Source of the DNA: Prescottella equi
GTDB lineage: Bacteria > Actinomycetota > Actinomycetes > Mycobacteriales > Mycobacteriaceae
NCBI RefSeq assembly: GCF_020171745.1
Contig: NZ_JAIVAH010000011.1
Span: 62,001-126,000 of the forward strand
Length of the DNA: 64,000 nt
Direction of reading: 5' to 3'
Under the pieces are notes generated by a model, which worked only from the letters and a program-made list of their open reading frames with translations, made no database searches and had not been told where the DNA came from. Positions within the stretch are counted from its first letter, which is position 1. Every line of letters begins with the position of its first letter. The translations under genes were made by a program, and so were the position numbers. Positions 17,863 to 26,258 of the stretch are shown here, one piece after another.

Positions 17863-18513
17863 GTGGCAAGCCCTGAGCGCAGGATTCCGCGCGAACGCGA
17901 GGACTCGGTCCCGCCGCCGCAGGGGCGGAACGTGCGCCGGATAGCCGCATTCGCCGCAGCGGCAGTCGCCGTGGCCGGGGGAATCGTCGTCACGACCGGC
18001 CCGTGGGGCGGCTCGACGGGCACCGACGGCGCGGCGAACTCCCCGAACTCCGCGCGCCTGACCACCGCCGCCGGGCTCGGCCGGCTGCTGGACGAGATCC
18101 AGCGGGAGTTCGGCGATTCCTCGGTCGACACCCTCAACGTGTATCCCGAGTACGCATCGATCAACCGTCCCGTTCCCGGAAAGCCCGGGATGTCGATCTC
18201 GTACCGGTACGAGGTCGACGACGGCGAGGCACTTTTCACGGAAGCCGGCACCCCTTCGCCGCGCAGCGGCAACGGACTGTCGATCGATCTGGCGCCCCTG
18301 CGCCCGAACGTATCCACCGTGATCGGCCTGCTCTACGGCGCCGACCGCACGCTCGCCGTCGCCGATCCGACGTCCACGCACATCTCGATCGAACAGGACG
18401 AGCACGGACCGACTGCCGGGATCTACCTGCGCAACGACGAGCAGGCTACGAGCGGGTTTCTGACCGTGGGTTTCGACGGTGAGGTCCGCAGAGTTCGCAG
18501 CGCCGACCAGTAG
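17863..18513 (+). CDS. Single-pass exported protein, partner of the first DUF1707 protein
   Basis: A 216-residue protein with a charged head (1-23), a membrane or signal helix (about 25-42) and one external domain: LTTAAGLGRLLDEIQREFGDSSVDTLNVYPEYASINRPVPG ... GFLTVGFDGEVRRV (shown in part). It has no DUF1707 unit, but the external domain resembles that of the upstream protein (KFGD/EFGD, VD.L, Y..F/S). I start it at the GTG at 17863, two bases after the upstream stop, so the two are translationally coupled. Its paralogue is at 19429-20010. Confidence 0.75.
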   Translation: MASPERRIPREREDSVPPPQGRNVRRIAAFAAAAVAVAGGIVVTTGPWGGSTGTDGAANSPNSARLTTAAGLGRLLDEIQREFGDSSVDTLNVYPEYASINRPVPGKPGMSISYRYEVDDGEALFTEAGTPSPRSGNGLSIDLAPLRPNVSTVIGLLYGADRTLAVADPTSTHISIEQDEHGPTAGIYLRNDEQATSGFLTVGFDGEVRRVRSADQ

Positions 18514-18565
18514 ACCCCGCAGCCGGATCCGCGGGCGCGGCCACGCAACATTCCGACCGGTTCCC

Positions 18566-18571
18566 TATGAT
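18566..18571 (+). promoter_or_regulatory. -10 element TATGAT of a leaderless promoter
   Basis: TATGAT is a near-perfect -10 box and ends 6 nt before the GTG at 18578. It supports both that start codon and an independent, leaderless promoter for the second DUF1707 unit. Confidence 0.55.
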
Positions 18572-18577
18572 CACCGC

Positions 18578-19432
18578 GTGCCAGAGCGAGCCCCCGCCAG
18601 AAAGCGCGCGCGCGACATCGATCGCGCGCAGACCTGCGCACTACTCGATGCCGGCTACGGCGACGGGCAGCTCGACCCGACCGAGTACCGGGCCCGAACC
18701 GCACGGGCCATGAAGGCCAAGACACTGGGGGAACTCGGCTCGCTCGTCACGGACCTGCAAATTCCCGAGCATCTCCTCGAAGCGGTGGCGGCACCGCAGT
18801 CGGCGCCGCGCCGGCAGATTCCGGGACGCGCCGTCGCGGCGGTCGCAATCGCGATCGCGATCGTCGCGGTCTGCGGGACCGTCGTCTACGTGTCTCGAGT
18901 AGACGCGGCCCAGGAGGTGGCCGTCGCAGCCGAACCGGCGCCGGCACCGCTCCCCGCGGCTGAACCTCAGCCGATCGTGGTCGAGTCACACGACCCGCGT
19001 TCACCCGAGGGGATCCGGCAGTTCCTGACTGCGTACAAGCAGAAGTTCGGTGACCTGCAGGTCGACCAGGTCACCTTCTACTCCACCTACGTGTTCTTCG
19101 GACGGGTGCTGCCGGACCTGCCGGGTCGCGTGCAGGATTGGAGCTTCCGCGGCGGCTTCTCGACGTCTCGGGAACCCGACAACCGCGCGTCGGACAAGGT
19201 CACGGTCGACCTGGCATACCTCGACGTCGACCGACTCACCGAGACGATCGCGGCCGGGCCGCGGCTGATCGGGCTCCTGTCAGCCGAATTGGGCCACATC
19301 TTCGTGCGCGCGGACTCGTCGGGCGGGGGCCTGGTCAGCATCCAGTTCGAGGATTCCGTCCGAGGAACCGGATCCGTGGACACGAGGCTCGACGGCTCGA
19401 TCGTCGACGTCTTCCCGGTCGGAGGACGGTGA
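18578..19432 (+). CDS. DUF1707 membrane protein, second copy
   Basis: A 284-residue paralogue of the protein at 16988-17860 with the same layout: DUF1707 unit (RARDIDRAQTCALLDAGYGDGQLD ... MKAKTLGELGSLVTDLQIP), membrane helix (about 84-105), Pro/Ala linker and an external domain starting near KFGDLQVDQVTFYSTYVFFGRVLP. The GTG start is fixed by the TATGAT box 6 nt upstream and by alignment with copy one. It overlaps the next gene by GTGA. The head is more conserved than the external domain, which suggests the copies have specialised. Confidence 0.8.
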   Translation: MPERAPARKRARDIDRAQTCALLDAGYGDGQLDPTEYRARTARAMKAKTLGELGSLVTDLQIPEHLLEAVAAPQSAPRRQIPGRAVAAVAIAIAIVAVCGTVVYVSRVDAAQEVAVAAEPAPAPLPAAEPQPIVVESHDPRSPEGIRQFLTAYKQKFGDLQVDQVTFYSTYVFFGRVLPDLPGRVQDWSFRGGFSTSREPDNRASDKVTVDLAYLDVDRLTETIAAGPRLIGLLSAELGHIFVRADSSGGGLVSIQFEDSVRGTGSVDTRLDGSIVDVFPVGGR

Positions 19433-20010
19433 CCGTGCCATCGACGCCGAGTACTCGCTGGGTCGTCGCGCTGTCGACGGTGGTCGTCGCGGCGTGCGGA
19501 TTCGTCGTCGTGGCCACCTCGACCCGCGACCACTACGAAACCGCATCGCCCAGGGCGGGCACCGACTTGATCACCGCAGCGGGACTAGGACGGATGCTCG
19601 ACGACATCGCCCGGCAACTGGGCGATTCGGAGGTCGACACCCTGACTATCCATCCCGACTACGCGTCGATCTCCCGTCCAGTGCCCGGTGCCCCCGGCAG
19701 CGAGCAGTCGTATCGGTACGAGGACGGGAAGCTCACCGACGAGGGAAGGTCGCCGGGTCGCACCGCCGGCGTGCCCGTCGACCTGGCTGACCTGCGGCCG
19801 AACGTTCCCCAGCTGATCGGGCTGTTCTACGGCGCCGATCGCACGATCGGCGTCGACGCACCCACCACGAGCTATCTGATCGCGGATCGCGACGAAAACA
19901 ACGGGCCGGTGGTGGGCATCTATCTGTCGAACGACAGGACGGGCGCGCAGGGCTTCATGACGGTCGGCTTCGACGGGGCCGTCCGCGAGGTCTATCGAGC
20001 CGACCGCTAG
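19429..20010 (+). CDS. Single-pass exported protein, partner of the second DUF1707 protein
   Basis: A 193-residue paralogue of the protein at 17863-18513: signal or membrane helix (about 10-26), then LITAAGLGRMLDDIARQLGDSEVDTL, YASISRPVPGAPG, LRPNVPQLIGLFYGADRTIGV and GFMTVGFDGAVREVY. The GTG at 19429 overlaps the upstream stop (GTGA); a GTG at 19435 is an alternative. It completes the second of two tandem gene pairs. Function unknown. Confidence 0.75.
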   Translation: MTVPSTPSTRWVVALSTVVVAACGFVVVATSTRDHYETASPRAGTDLITAAGLGRMLDDIARQLGDSEVDTLTIHPDYASISRPVPGAPGSEQSYRYEDGKLTDEGRSPGRTAGVPVDLADLRPNVPQLIGLFYGADRTIGVDAPTTSYLIADRDENNGPVVGIYLSNDRTGAQGFMTVGFDGAVREVYRADR

Positions 20011-20049
20011 GCCTCCTACCAGCCATTTTCGTACAACTGTGTGTTCGTA

Positions 20050-20066
20050 TATATCGGTGCGATATA
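20050..20066. promoter_or_regulatory. Perfect inverted repeat TATATCG-GTG-CGATATA, probable PadR operator
   Basis: Two 7-bp arms around a 3-bp centre lie 46 bases upstream of the padR start, and TATAGT (20063-20068) overlaps the right arm as a possible -10. PadR proteins usually bind such AT-rich dyads in front of their own gene, so this is likely the autoregulatory operator of the padR-ino1 operon (inference). Confidence 0.65.
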
Positions 20067-20111
20067 GTTGGCAATCGCATCTATCGGTTATGTTCGGGAC
20101 ACTCAGGGGGT

Positions 20112-20684
20112 GTGGTCTTGCTCGAGCTCGCGATTCTCGGGCTGCTCCTCGAGTCACCCATGCACGGCTACGAGCTACGTAAGCGGCTCACCGGCCTGCT
20201 CGGTGCGTTCCGCGCCTTCTCCTACGGCTCGCTCTACCCGACCCTGCGCCGCATGCAGGCAGACGGGTTGATCGCCGAGGACTCGGGCGAGGAAGGCACC
20301 GTGAAGCGTCGGGCACGCCGCGTGTACGAGCTCACCCCCGCTGGTCGGAAGCGTTTCTCCGAGCTGGTGGCGGACACGGGGCCCCAGAACTACACCGACG
20401 ACGGGTTCGGCGTGCACCTCGCCTTCTTCAGCCGCACCCCCGCCGAGGCGCGGATGCGGATCCTCGAAGGCAGGCGACGTCAGGTCGAGGAGCGTCGAGA
20501 AGGCCTCCGCGACGCCGTCGGGCGGGCCACCGGATCACTCGACCGATACACCCGCCAGCTCCACCAGCTCGGTCTCGAATCGAGCGAGCGCGAAGTGCGG
20601 TGGCTCAACGAGCTGATCGCCGCCGAACAATCATCAACAGCAGCAGCACTCCAGAAGAAAGAAGGAGAACCCGACCATGGGTGA
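20112..20684 (+). CDS. PadR-family transcriptional regulator (Rv0047c homologue)
   Basis: A 190-residue regulator. The winged helix (residues 1-90) has [42 protein letters not shown] and the wing [17 protein letters not shown], all typical of PadR. The C-terminal part (about 110-180) is a helical dimerisation domain with an Arg/Glu-rich coiled coil. It overlaps ino1 by 8 bases (ATGGGTGA), so the two are translationally coupled, as in M. tuberculosis. A perfect dyad upstream is the likely operator. It may tune inositol synthesis, but the ligand is unknown. Confidence 0.9.
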   Translation: MVLLELAILGLLLESPMHGYELRKRLTGLLGAFRAFSYGSLYPTLRRMQADGLIAEDSGEEGTVKRRARRVYELTPAGRKRFSELVADTGPQNYTDDGFGVHLAFFSRTPAEARMRILEGRRRQVEERREGLRDAVGRATGSLDRYTRQLHQLGLESSEREVRWLNELIAAEQSSTAAALQKKEGEPDHG

Positions 20685-21771
20685 GAACAGCACCGCGGTG
20701 CGTGTAGCCATTGTGGGCGTGGGTAACTGTGCCTCGTCCCTGGTCCAGGGCGTGCAGTACTACAAGGACGCCGACGAGAACTCGACGGTCCCCGGCCTGA
20801 TGCACGTCACCTTCGGCCAGTACCACGTGCGCGACGTCCAGTTCGTCGCCGCGTTCGACGTCGACGCCAAGAAGGTCGGGTTCGACCTCTCCGAGGCCAT
20901 CAACGCCAGCGAGAACAACACCATCAAGATCGCCGACGTCCCGCCGCTGGACGTCCCGGTCCAGCGTGGCCCGACGCTCGACGGCATCGGCAAGTACTAC
21001 GCGCAGACCATCGAGGTCTCCGACGCCGAGCCCGTCGACGTCGTCCAGGCCCTCAAGGACGCCAAGGTCGACGTCCTCGTGTCCTACCTGCCGGTGGGCT
21101 CGGAAGAGGCCGACAAGTTCTATGCGCAGTGCTGCATCGACGCCGGCGTCGCGTTCGTCAACGCGCTGCCCGTCTTCATCGCCTCCGACCCGGAGTGGGC
21201 CGAGAAGTTCCGCGCGGCCGGTGTCCCGATCGTCGGCGACGACATCAAGAGCCAGGTCGGCGCCACCATCACCCACCGCGTGATGGCGAAGCTGTTCGAG
21301 GACCGCGGCGTGGTGCTGGACCGCACCTACCAGCTCAACGTCGGCGGCAACATGGACTTCAAGAACATGCTCGAGCGTGAGCGCCTGGAGTCCAAGAAGG
21401 TCTCGAAGACGCAGGCCGTGACCTCGAACCTCAACGGACCGCTGTCCGGCAAGGTCCACGACCGCAACGTCCACATCGGTCCCTCGGACTACGTCGAGTG
21501 GCTCGACGACCGCAAGTGGGCGTACGTCCGCCTCGAGGGTCGCGCGTTCGGTGACGCCCCGCTGAACCTGGAGTACAAGCTCGAGGTCTGGGACTCCCCG
21601 AACTCGGCCGGCATCATCATCGACGCCATCCGCGCCGCGAAGATCGCCAAGGACCGCGGCCTCGGTGGCCCGATCCTGCCGGCGTCGGCGTACCTGATGA
21701 AGTCCCCGCCGGTCCAGATGGCCGACGACAAGGCTCGCGCCGAGCTCGAGGCCTTCATCATCGAGGCCTGA
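20677..21771 (+). CDS. ino1: Inositol-3-phosphate synthase
   Basis: The 364-residue cytoplasmic enzyme makes myo-inositol-3-phosphate from glucose-6-phosphate with bound NAD. The product feeds phosphatidylinositol, its mannosides, lipoarabinomannan and mycothiol. The NAD-binding [12 protein letters not shown] (residues 14-25) is at the N-terminus; [41 protein letters not shown] and [11 protein letters not shown] are family signatures. Length matches the mycobacterial enzyme. A GAAGGAG ribosome site lies within the end of padR. A strong hairpin terminator follows 17 bases after the stop. Confidence 0.96.
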   Translation: MGENSTAVRVAIVGVGNCASSLVQGVQYYKDADENSTVPGLMHVTFGQYHVRDVQFVAAFDVDAKKVGFDLSEAINASENNTIKIADVPPLDVPVQRGPTLDGIGKYYAQTIEVSDAEPVDVVQALKDAKVDVLVSYLPVGSEEADKFYAQCCIDAGVAFVNALPVFIASDPEWAEKFRAAGVPIVGDDIKSQVGATITHRVMAKLFEDRGVVLDRTYQLNVGGNMDFKNMLERERLESKKVSKTQAVTSNLNGPLSGKVHDRNVHIGPSDYVEWLDDRKWAYVRLEGRAFGDAPLNLEYKLEVWDSPNSAGIIIDAIRAAKIAKDRGLGGPILPASAYLMKSPPVQMADDKARAELEAFIIEA

Positions 21772-21788
21772 GTCTCCGCGTAAAACCT

Positions 21789-21827
21789 CCTGTGGCGGTG
21801 GTCGATTCATTCGACCACCGCCACAGG
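21789..21827 (+). terminator. Strong hairpin terminator after ino1
   Basis: A perfect 17-bp stem (21789-21805 with 21811-21827) and a 5-nt loop (TTCAT) lies right after ino1. It should end the padR-ino1 transcript. Confidence 0.85.
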
Positions 21828-21880
21828 TGTATTCGAGGAAGCTCCCCGGATAATCGGTGGTCGAGTGAATCCTCCGGTGC

Positions 21881-21886
21881 TACGGT
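21881..21886 (+). promoter_or_regulatory. -10 element TACGGT ahead of a leader peptide
   Basis: TACGGT fits TANNNT and ends 7 nt before a GTG at 21894 that opens a six-codon frame. Transcription starting here would give a leaderless leader peptide ahead of the ABC-F gene. Confidence 0.45.
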
Positions 21887-21893
21887 AATTTTC

Positions 21894-21914
21894 GTGGGCA
21901 CTCTGAATCAGTAG
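21894..21914 (+). CDS. Putative 6-codon leader peptide of the ABC-F gene
   Basis: GTG GGC ACT CTG AAT CAG and then a TAG stop: a minimal open frame whose GTG is 7 nt past a -10 box. It lies 138 bases upstream of the ABC-F start. Between them are two perfect 6-bp hairpins. Short leader peptides of this kind control antibiotic-resistance ABC-F genes in several bacteria by ribosome stalling. The assignment here is inference from layout only. Confidence 0.4.
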   Translation: MGTLNQ

Positions 21915-21972
21915 ATCGGGACGCCGCGTCGAGCTCGCTCCGCGGTGGGTCCTGAGCGCGCAGACATTTCCG

Positions 21973-22036
21973 CCCGGTTCGACCGGGTCGATTGCGCGAG
22001 GGCACCTTTCCCCGATCTCCCCGGATTCGTTCCGGG
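21973..22036 (+). promoter_or_regulatory. Two hairpins in the ABC-F leader (possible attenuator)
   Basis: Hairpin 1 is CCCGGT-TCG-ACCGGG (21973-21987). Hairpin 2 is CCCGGA-TTCGT-TCCGGG (22020-22036) and ends four bases before the AAGGAG ribosome site at 22040-22045. The two can also pair across each other (CCCGG with CCGGG), giving alternative folds as in an attenuator or ribosome-site sequestering switch. Confidence 0.4.
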
Positions 22037-22052
22037 TTCAAGGAGCACGCCC

Positions 22053-23659
22053 ATGCCCGTCTCCCAGTTCTCCCTGTTTTCCGTCTCGAAGCGGTACGGC
22101 GACCTTGTCGTCCTCGACGCCGTCGATCTCGCCATCCCGCCCGGGACGAAGGTCGGCGTCGTCGGTGACAACGGGTCCGGCAAGTCGACGCTGCTCGCCC
22201 TGCTCGCCGGCCACACACCCACCGAAAACGGCGAGGTGCGAGTCGTCGCTCCGGGCGGCATCGCGTATGCCGCACAGTCCCTGGATCTTCCGGCCGACGC
22301 GACGGTCCAGGCCGCGATCGACCACGTTCTCCGCGACCTCCGCGCCCTCGAGGCCCGGATCCGCCACCTCGAGCGGCGCTTGACCGATGCGTCCGCCGAC
22401 GACGTCGAGGGACTTCTGTCGGGGTACACGGACGCCACGGCGATCTTCGAAAGCCTGGACGGCTATACCGCCGACGAACGGGTCGATGCCGCCCTGCACG
22501 CCCTCGGTCTGCCGCATCTCGACCGATCCCGACGGGTCGGCACGCTGTCGGGTGGACAGCAGGCCAGACTCGCGCTGGCCGCCGCCCTGGCATCGAACGC
22601 CGAACTCCTGCTGCTGGACGAGCCGACGAACGATCTCGACGACGATGCCGTCGCCTGGCTCGAGCACGCCTGATCGACCACCGCGGCACGGTGGCGGCGG
22701 TGACCCACGATCGGGTGTTCCTCGACCGGTTGACGTCGGTGATCCTCGAGGTCGACGAACGCCGTGTGCGCCGCTACGGCGACGGCTACGACGGATATCT
22801 CGCAGCGAAGGCGACCGAGCGTCGGCGGCGACTTCGCGAGTACGAGGAGTGGAGACTCGAACTCGACCGCAGCGCCCGCCTCGTCGAGGCCAATGCATAT
22901 CGGCTCGCGGCGATCCCCCGCAGACAGGAGAAGGCGGGGTTCGGCCACGGCGCTTTCCGGGCCCGAAGCCGCGACCACGGTGCGATGGGCCGGATCCGCA
23001 ACGCGAAGGAGAGGATCGACCGCCTGACGACGAATACCGTTTCGCCACCGCCGGAACCCCTGCGGTTCACGCCGGCACTGGCCGCCTCCGACCCGTCACC
23101 CGACGGTCCGGCGGTGCGCCTGGACGACGTCCGCGTCGACACTCGGCTGACCATCCCCCGACTGGAGGTGCGGCACGGTGGCCGACTACTGGTGACGGGA
23201 CCGAACGGTTCCGGGAAGACGACCCTGCTGAATGTGATTGCGGGCGTGATCGTTCCCGACACCGGTTCGGTACGCGCGCCCGGACGGATCGGATATCTCA
23301 CGCAGACACCGCCCCGTCGGCCACCGGAGACGACGCTGCGGCGGGCGTATGCGGCCGAGTGCCGCACCGAGCCGGACGCCGCGGCGGCAGAACTGCTCTC
23401 GTTGGGGCTGTTTTGCCCCGAGGACCTGGACCGCCGGATCGGGGAACTGTCCTTCGGCCAGCGCCGACGCCTCGACGTGGCGCTGATGGCCACGTCGGGC
23501 GCCGACCTACTGCTACTGGACGAGCCCACCAATCACCTGGCACCGGCGCTGGTCGAGGAACTCGAGGAGGCGCTGCAAGCGTTCACCGGCACCGTCGTCC
23601 TGGTGACCCACGATCGGCGGATGCGACGCCGGTTCCGCGGGGACGTCCTCGGCCTGTAA
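22053..23659 (+). pseudogene. ABC-F family ATPase (ribosome protection type), interrupted by a frameshift
   Basis: One ABC-F gene split in two frames. Part one (22053-22673) has Walker A GDNGSGKS, signature LSGGQQAR and Walker B ELLLLDEPTNDLDDDAVAWLE, then stops at TGA 22671-22673. Part two runs on in the -1 frame to 23659: VAAVTHDRVFLDRL, the linker (about 22780-23100), a second Walker A GPNGSGKT, signature LSFGQRRR and LLLLDEPTNHL. One base is missing near 22665. ABC-F proteins act on the ribosome and some protect it from macrolides, lincosamides or pleuromutilins. ATG at 22053 with AAGGAG upstream. It may be a pseudogene, a sequencing error, or, less likely, a recoding site: no slippery heptamer is visible. 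Confidence 0.8.
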
Positions 23660-23671
23660 CGGGGTACGCCG

Positions 23672-24256
23672 TCACCAGGTGGGGGCGACGCCGTTCTTCC
23701 GCAGCCAGGCCTGCGGGTCGACCTGCCGGCCGCTGGGATTCCAGACCTCGAAGTGCAGGTGCGGTCCGGTGGACTGACCGCGGTTGCCGACCGTCGCGAT
23801 CTGCTGACCGGCCGCGACGCGCTGGCCCACGCTCACGACGTAGGTGTCGACGTGGCCGTACACGGTGATGGTGCCGTCGTCGTGCTGGACGCGCACCCAC
23901 TGCCCGAAGCCGGAGGCCGGGCCGGCCGAGATCACCTTGCCGGCTGCCGCCGAGTAGATCGGCGTGCCGATGCTCGCACCGATGTCGATGCCGTTGTGGT
24001 GGCTGTTTCCACGGGGCCCGTAGCTCGATGTCAGTACGCCTGAAACAGGCTGCACCACAGAGGAACTCGAACCGAGTCGGAGGACGGATCCGGCGGCCTG
24101 TGCGAACTGCGGCGCGGCGGACGCGGTAGCCACGCCGACCTGCGCACCACCGACGAGCAGGGATCCGGTGAGGGCGACTAGTGCCGCCGTCTTCAGTCGG
24201 CGACGGCGGCCGGGGTTGTGATGGGAGGGGTGCGATGACGTGTGGTTCTGGGCCAC
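23672..24256 (-). CDS. Secreted M23 (LytM-type) peptidase
   Basis: A 194-residue exported protein. The Arg/His-rich head and hydrophobic stretch (about 22-46) end in an alanine-rich signal cleavage region (ASAAPQ). The M23 domain (about 72-190) has the zinc ligands His and Asp in HHNGIDIG and the HLHFEV motif, so it is expected to be an active zinc endopeptidase that cuts peptidoglycan cross-bridges. GTG start. The long leader (about 170 bases) has a hairpin at 24283-24313; I do not see the conserved core of the c-di-AMP (ydaO) riboswitch that precedes some actinobacterial wall hydrolases. It is convergent with the ABC-F gene, 12 bases apart. Confidence 0.88.
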   Translation of the reverse strand: MAQNHTSSHPSHHNPGRRRRLKTAALVALTGSLLVGGAQVGVATASAAPQFAQAAGSVLRLGSSSSVVQPVSGVLTSSYGPRGNSHHNGIDIGASIGTPIYSAAAGKVISAGPASGFGQWVRVQHDDGTITVYGHVDTYVVSVGQRVAAGQQIATVGNRGQSTGPHLHFEVWNPSGRQVDPQAWLRKNGVAPTW

Positions 24257-24282
24257 GGTGTTACCTCATTTGTGCTGCTGAG

Positions 24283-24313
24283 CGGCCCGAGGAGTGCGCT
24301 CCTACGGGGCCCG
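24283..24313 (-). promoter_or_regulatory. Hairpin in the leader of the M23 peptidase gene
   Basis: GGAG-TGCG-CTCC (24291-24302) forms the tip of a longer imperfect stem with flanking CGGCCCGA and TACGGGGCCCG. It lies 27 bases upstream of the GTG start. It may control translation or transcription of the hydrolase; no known riboswitch class is recognised. Confidence 0.3.
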
Positions 24314-24432
24314 TCACAAAAGGGTAACGACTCTGTATCGATTCGTCGAGCGTTATCGAATATTTATCTCGATGCCCCACAAACCAACCGGTTCCGCGAA
24401 ACCCGCTGGTCAGGACCGATCTGGTGCGACGA

Positions 24433-25194
24433 CTACGCCATCCTGGACACCACCGAGAGCGGCAGCACCTTCATCGCCATCGACACCGGCAGCCACGGCC
24501 ACGCCGGGACGTACGCCTTGTTCGGTTCCTTCTCGATCGCGGCGGCCAGCGCTCGACAACCGGTCTCGGTGTCCACGATGAACGGCACCTTCTTCACCTT
24601 CTCGTTGATCTCCGAGCGGATGAAGCCGGGGAAGATGGTGCTGACGTCGATGCCGGTCTTCGCGAGATCCGCGCGCATGCCCTCACCGAGCGCCGCGACC
24701 GCCGCCTTCGACGCGGCGTAGGTGGTGAGGTTGCGCGGCATGCCCCGCATCGCGCTCACCGACGAGATCAGCACCACGTGGCCGGCGTTGCGCGGCCGGA
24801 AAAGCTCGAGCGCCGCCTCGCTCTGCGCGAGCGCGCCGAGGAAGTTGGTCCGGGCCGTCGCCGCGTTGGCATGAAAATAGCCGGTGCCCAACGGCTGTCC
24901 CTTGCCGAGGCCGGCGTTGACGATCACCCGGTCCAGGCCGCCGAGCTCCTCGTCGAAGTCGCGGAACACGTCGAACACCTGGTCGGCGACGTCCACGTCG
25001 AGCTTGCGGATCGCAACGGTGATGTTCGGATGCGCGGCGAGCAGTTCGCCGCGCAGTTCCTCGAGCCGGTCGGTGCGGCGGGCCGCGAGCGCGAGATTCC
25101 GCCCGCGCGCGGCGAATTCGCGGGCCATGCCGCGGCCGAGGCCCGAGCTGGCGCCGGTGATGAGGATGTTCTTTCGAGTTGCGCGGCTGCTCAC
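24433..25194 (-). CDS. Short-chain dehydrogenase/reductase (SDR)
   Basis: A 253-residue NAD(P)-dependent oxidoreductase of the classical SDR type: cofactor loop TGASSGLGRGMA (residues 14-25), NAG (about 91-93), catalytic Ser in LISSVSAMRGM and YAASK as the YxxxK pair. It overlaps the kinase-like gene by 4 bases (GTGA) and is the last gene of a three-gene operon with an acyl-CoA dehydrogenase. A role in oxidising or reducing a hydroxyacyl intermediate of the same pathway is plausible (inference). Confidence 0.9.
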   Translation of the reverse strand: MSSRATRKNILITGASSGLGRGMAREFAARGRNLALAARRTDRLEELRGELLAAHPNITVAIRKLDVDVADQVFDVFRDFDEELGGLDRVIVNAGLGKGQPLGTGYFHANAATARTNFLGALAQSEAALELFRPRNAGHVVLISSVSAMRGMPRNLTTYAASKAAVAALGEGMRADLAKTGIDVSTIFPGFIRSEINEKVKKVPFIVDTETGCRALAAAIEKEPNKAYVPAWPWLPVSMAMKVLPLSVVSRMA

Positions 25195-26258
25195 TGCTTG
25201 CCCTCCGTGTCGATCAGTTCGTTGCAGCGGGTGTCGAGGTATCCCACGGCGATCCAGAAGTGCTCGAACGCCGGGTTGGTGGTCTGCCCGTGGTGGAAGC
25301 GGTAGTAGATCTGCTGCGCGATCACCGCGAGCCGGAACAACCCGAACACCTCGTAGAAGCGCCAGTTGTCGATCGGCAGACCCGTTCGCTCGCCGTAGTA
25401 TTCGACGATCTCGCGGCGGGTGAGCATGCCCGGCAGGTCCGACGGCTGACGCTTGGTGGCCAGCATCATCGGGTGGTCGTCGGCCTGCACCCAGTAGGCC
25501 AGGCTCGATCCCAGATCCATCAGCGGGTCACCGACGGTCGCGAGTTCCCAGTCGAGCACGGCCCGCGGCCGCAGGTCGTCGCCGAGCACGACGTTGTCGA
25601 GCCGGAAGTCGCCGTGGATCACCGCCGATGCGACGTCCTCGGGCTGGTGGTCCGCGAGCCACCGTGTCACCCGCGCGAAGTCGGGAACGTTGTCGGTGCG
25701 GGCGGCCGCGTACCGCTTGGTCCATCCCGCGACCTGGCGGGCGACGTAGCCTGTGCCGCGGCCGAATTCGTCGAGACCCGAGCTCGCCGGGTCCACCCCG
25801 TGCAGTTCGATCAGCAGGTCGATCACCCGCAGGCAGAGCTCGCGGGTGTTCTCCGGGGTGAGCCCGAGTTCGGCCGGGGGAGCGGACCGCAGGATGGTGC
25901 CCTCGACGCGTTCCATGACGTAGAAGTCGCTGCCCAGCACAGACGGATCGGTGCACAGCCCCACCATGGCCGGCACGTGCGGGTACACCGGCGCGAGCAG
26001 CGACTGGATGCGGTACTCGCGGACCATGTCGTGTCCGGACGACGGCTTCGCGCCGGCCGGCGGACGGCGCAGCACCAGGTCGCGGTCCGGGTAGCGCAGC
26101 AGATACGTCAGGTTGGACGCACCGCCCGCGAACTGGCGGACGTCGGGAATGCCGTTCTCGTGCAGACCGTTTGCGCGGAGCCACTGCGCGACGGCATCGA
26201 CGTCGAAGGCGTCCTCGTCGCGGACGGTGCGGGCGTTGTCGGGCATCTGCGCCGTCAC
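25191..26258 (-). CDS. APH-fold phosphotransferase, ACAD10/11 kinase-domain type
   Basis: A 355-residue protein with the aminoglycoside-phosphotransferase fold: N-lobe FAGGASNLTYLL (43-54), the Brenner-type catalytic loop HGDFRLDN (215-222) and metal-binding DWE (236-238). This subgroup resembles the kinase domain fused to acyl-CoA dehydrogenase in eukaryotic ACAD10/ACAD11, not resistance enzymes. Those proteins phosphorylate a 4-hydroxyacyl-CoA so that the dehydrogenase domain can eliminate phosphate. Here the neighbouring gene supplies the dehydrogenase as a separate protein, with 4-base overlaps on both sides. Substrate inferred, not shown. Confidence 0.85.
   Translation of the reverse strand: MTAQMPDNARTVRDEDAFDVDAVAQWLRANGLHENGIPDVRQFAGGASNLTYLLRYPDRDLVLRRPPAGAKPSSGHDMVREYRIQSLLAPVYPHVPAMVGLCTDPSVLGSDFYVMERVEGTILRSAPPAELGLTPENTRELCLRVIDLLIELHGVDPASSGLDEFGRGTGYVARQVAGWTKRYAAARTDNVPDFARVTRWLADHQPEDVASAVIHGDFRLDNVVLGDDLRPRAVLDWELATVGDPLMDLGSSLAYWVQADDHPMMLATKRQPSDLPGMLTRREIVEYYGERTGLPIDNWRFYEVFGLFRLAVIAQQIYYRFHHGQTTNPAFEHFWIAVGYLDTRCNELIDTEGKQ

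Noticed and set aside
22653-22694. Programmed ribosomal frameshifting in the ABC-F gene
   Set aside because: No slippery heptamer and no downstream structure placed for recoding; deletion or sequencing error is more likely.
24257-24432. c-di-AMP (ydaO) riboswitch upstream of the M23 peptidase
   Set aside because: Such switches precede some actinobacterial wall hydrolases, but its conserved core sequences are not visible here; only a hairpin is.
25191-26258. Aminoglycoside resistance phosphotransferase
   Set aside because: The APH fold is present, but the sequence type and the operon with acyl-CoA dehydrogenase and SDR fit the ACAD10/11 kinase group.
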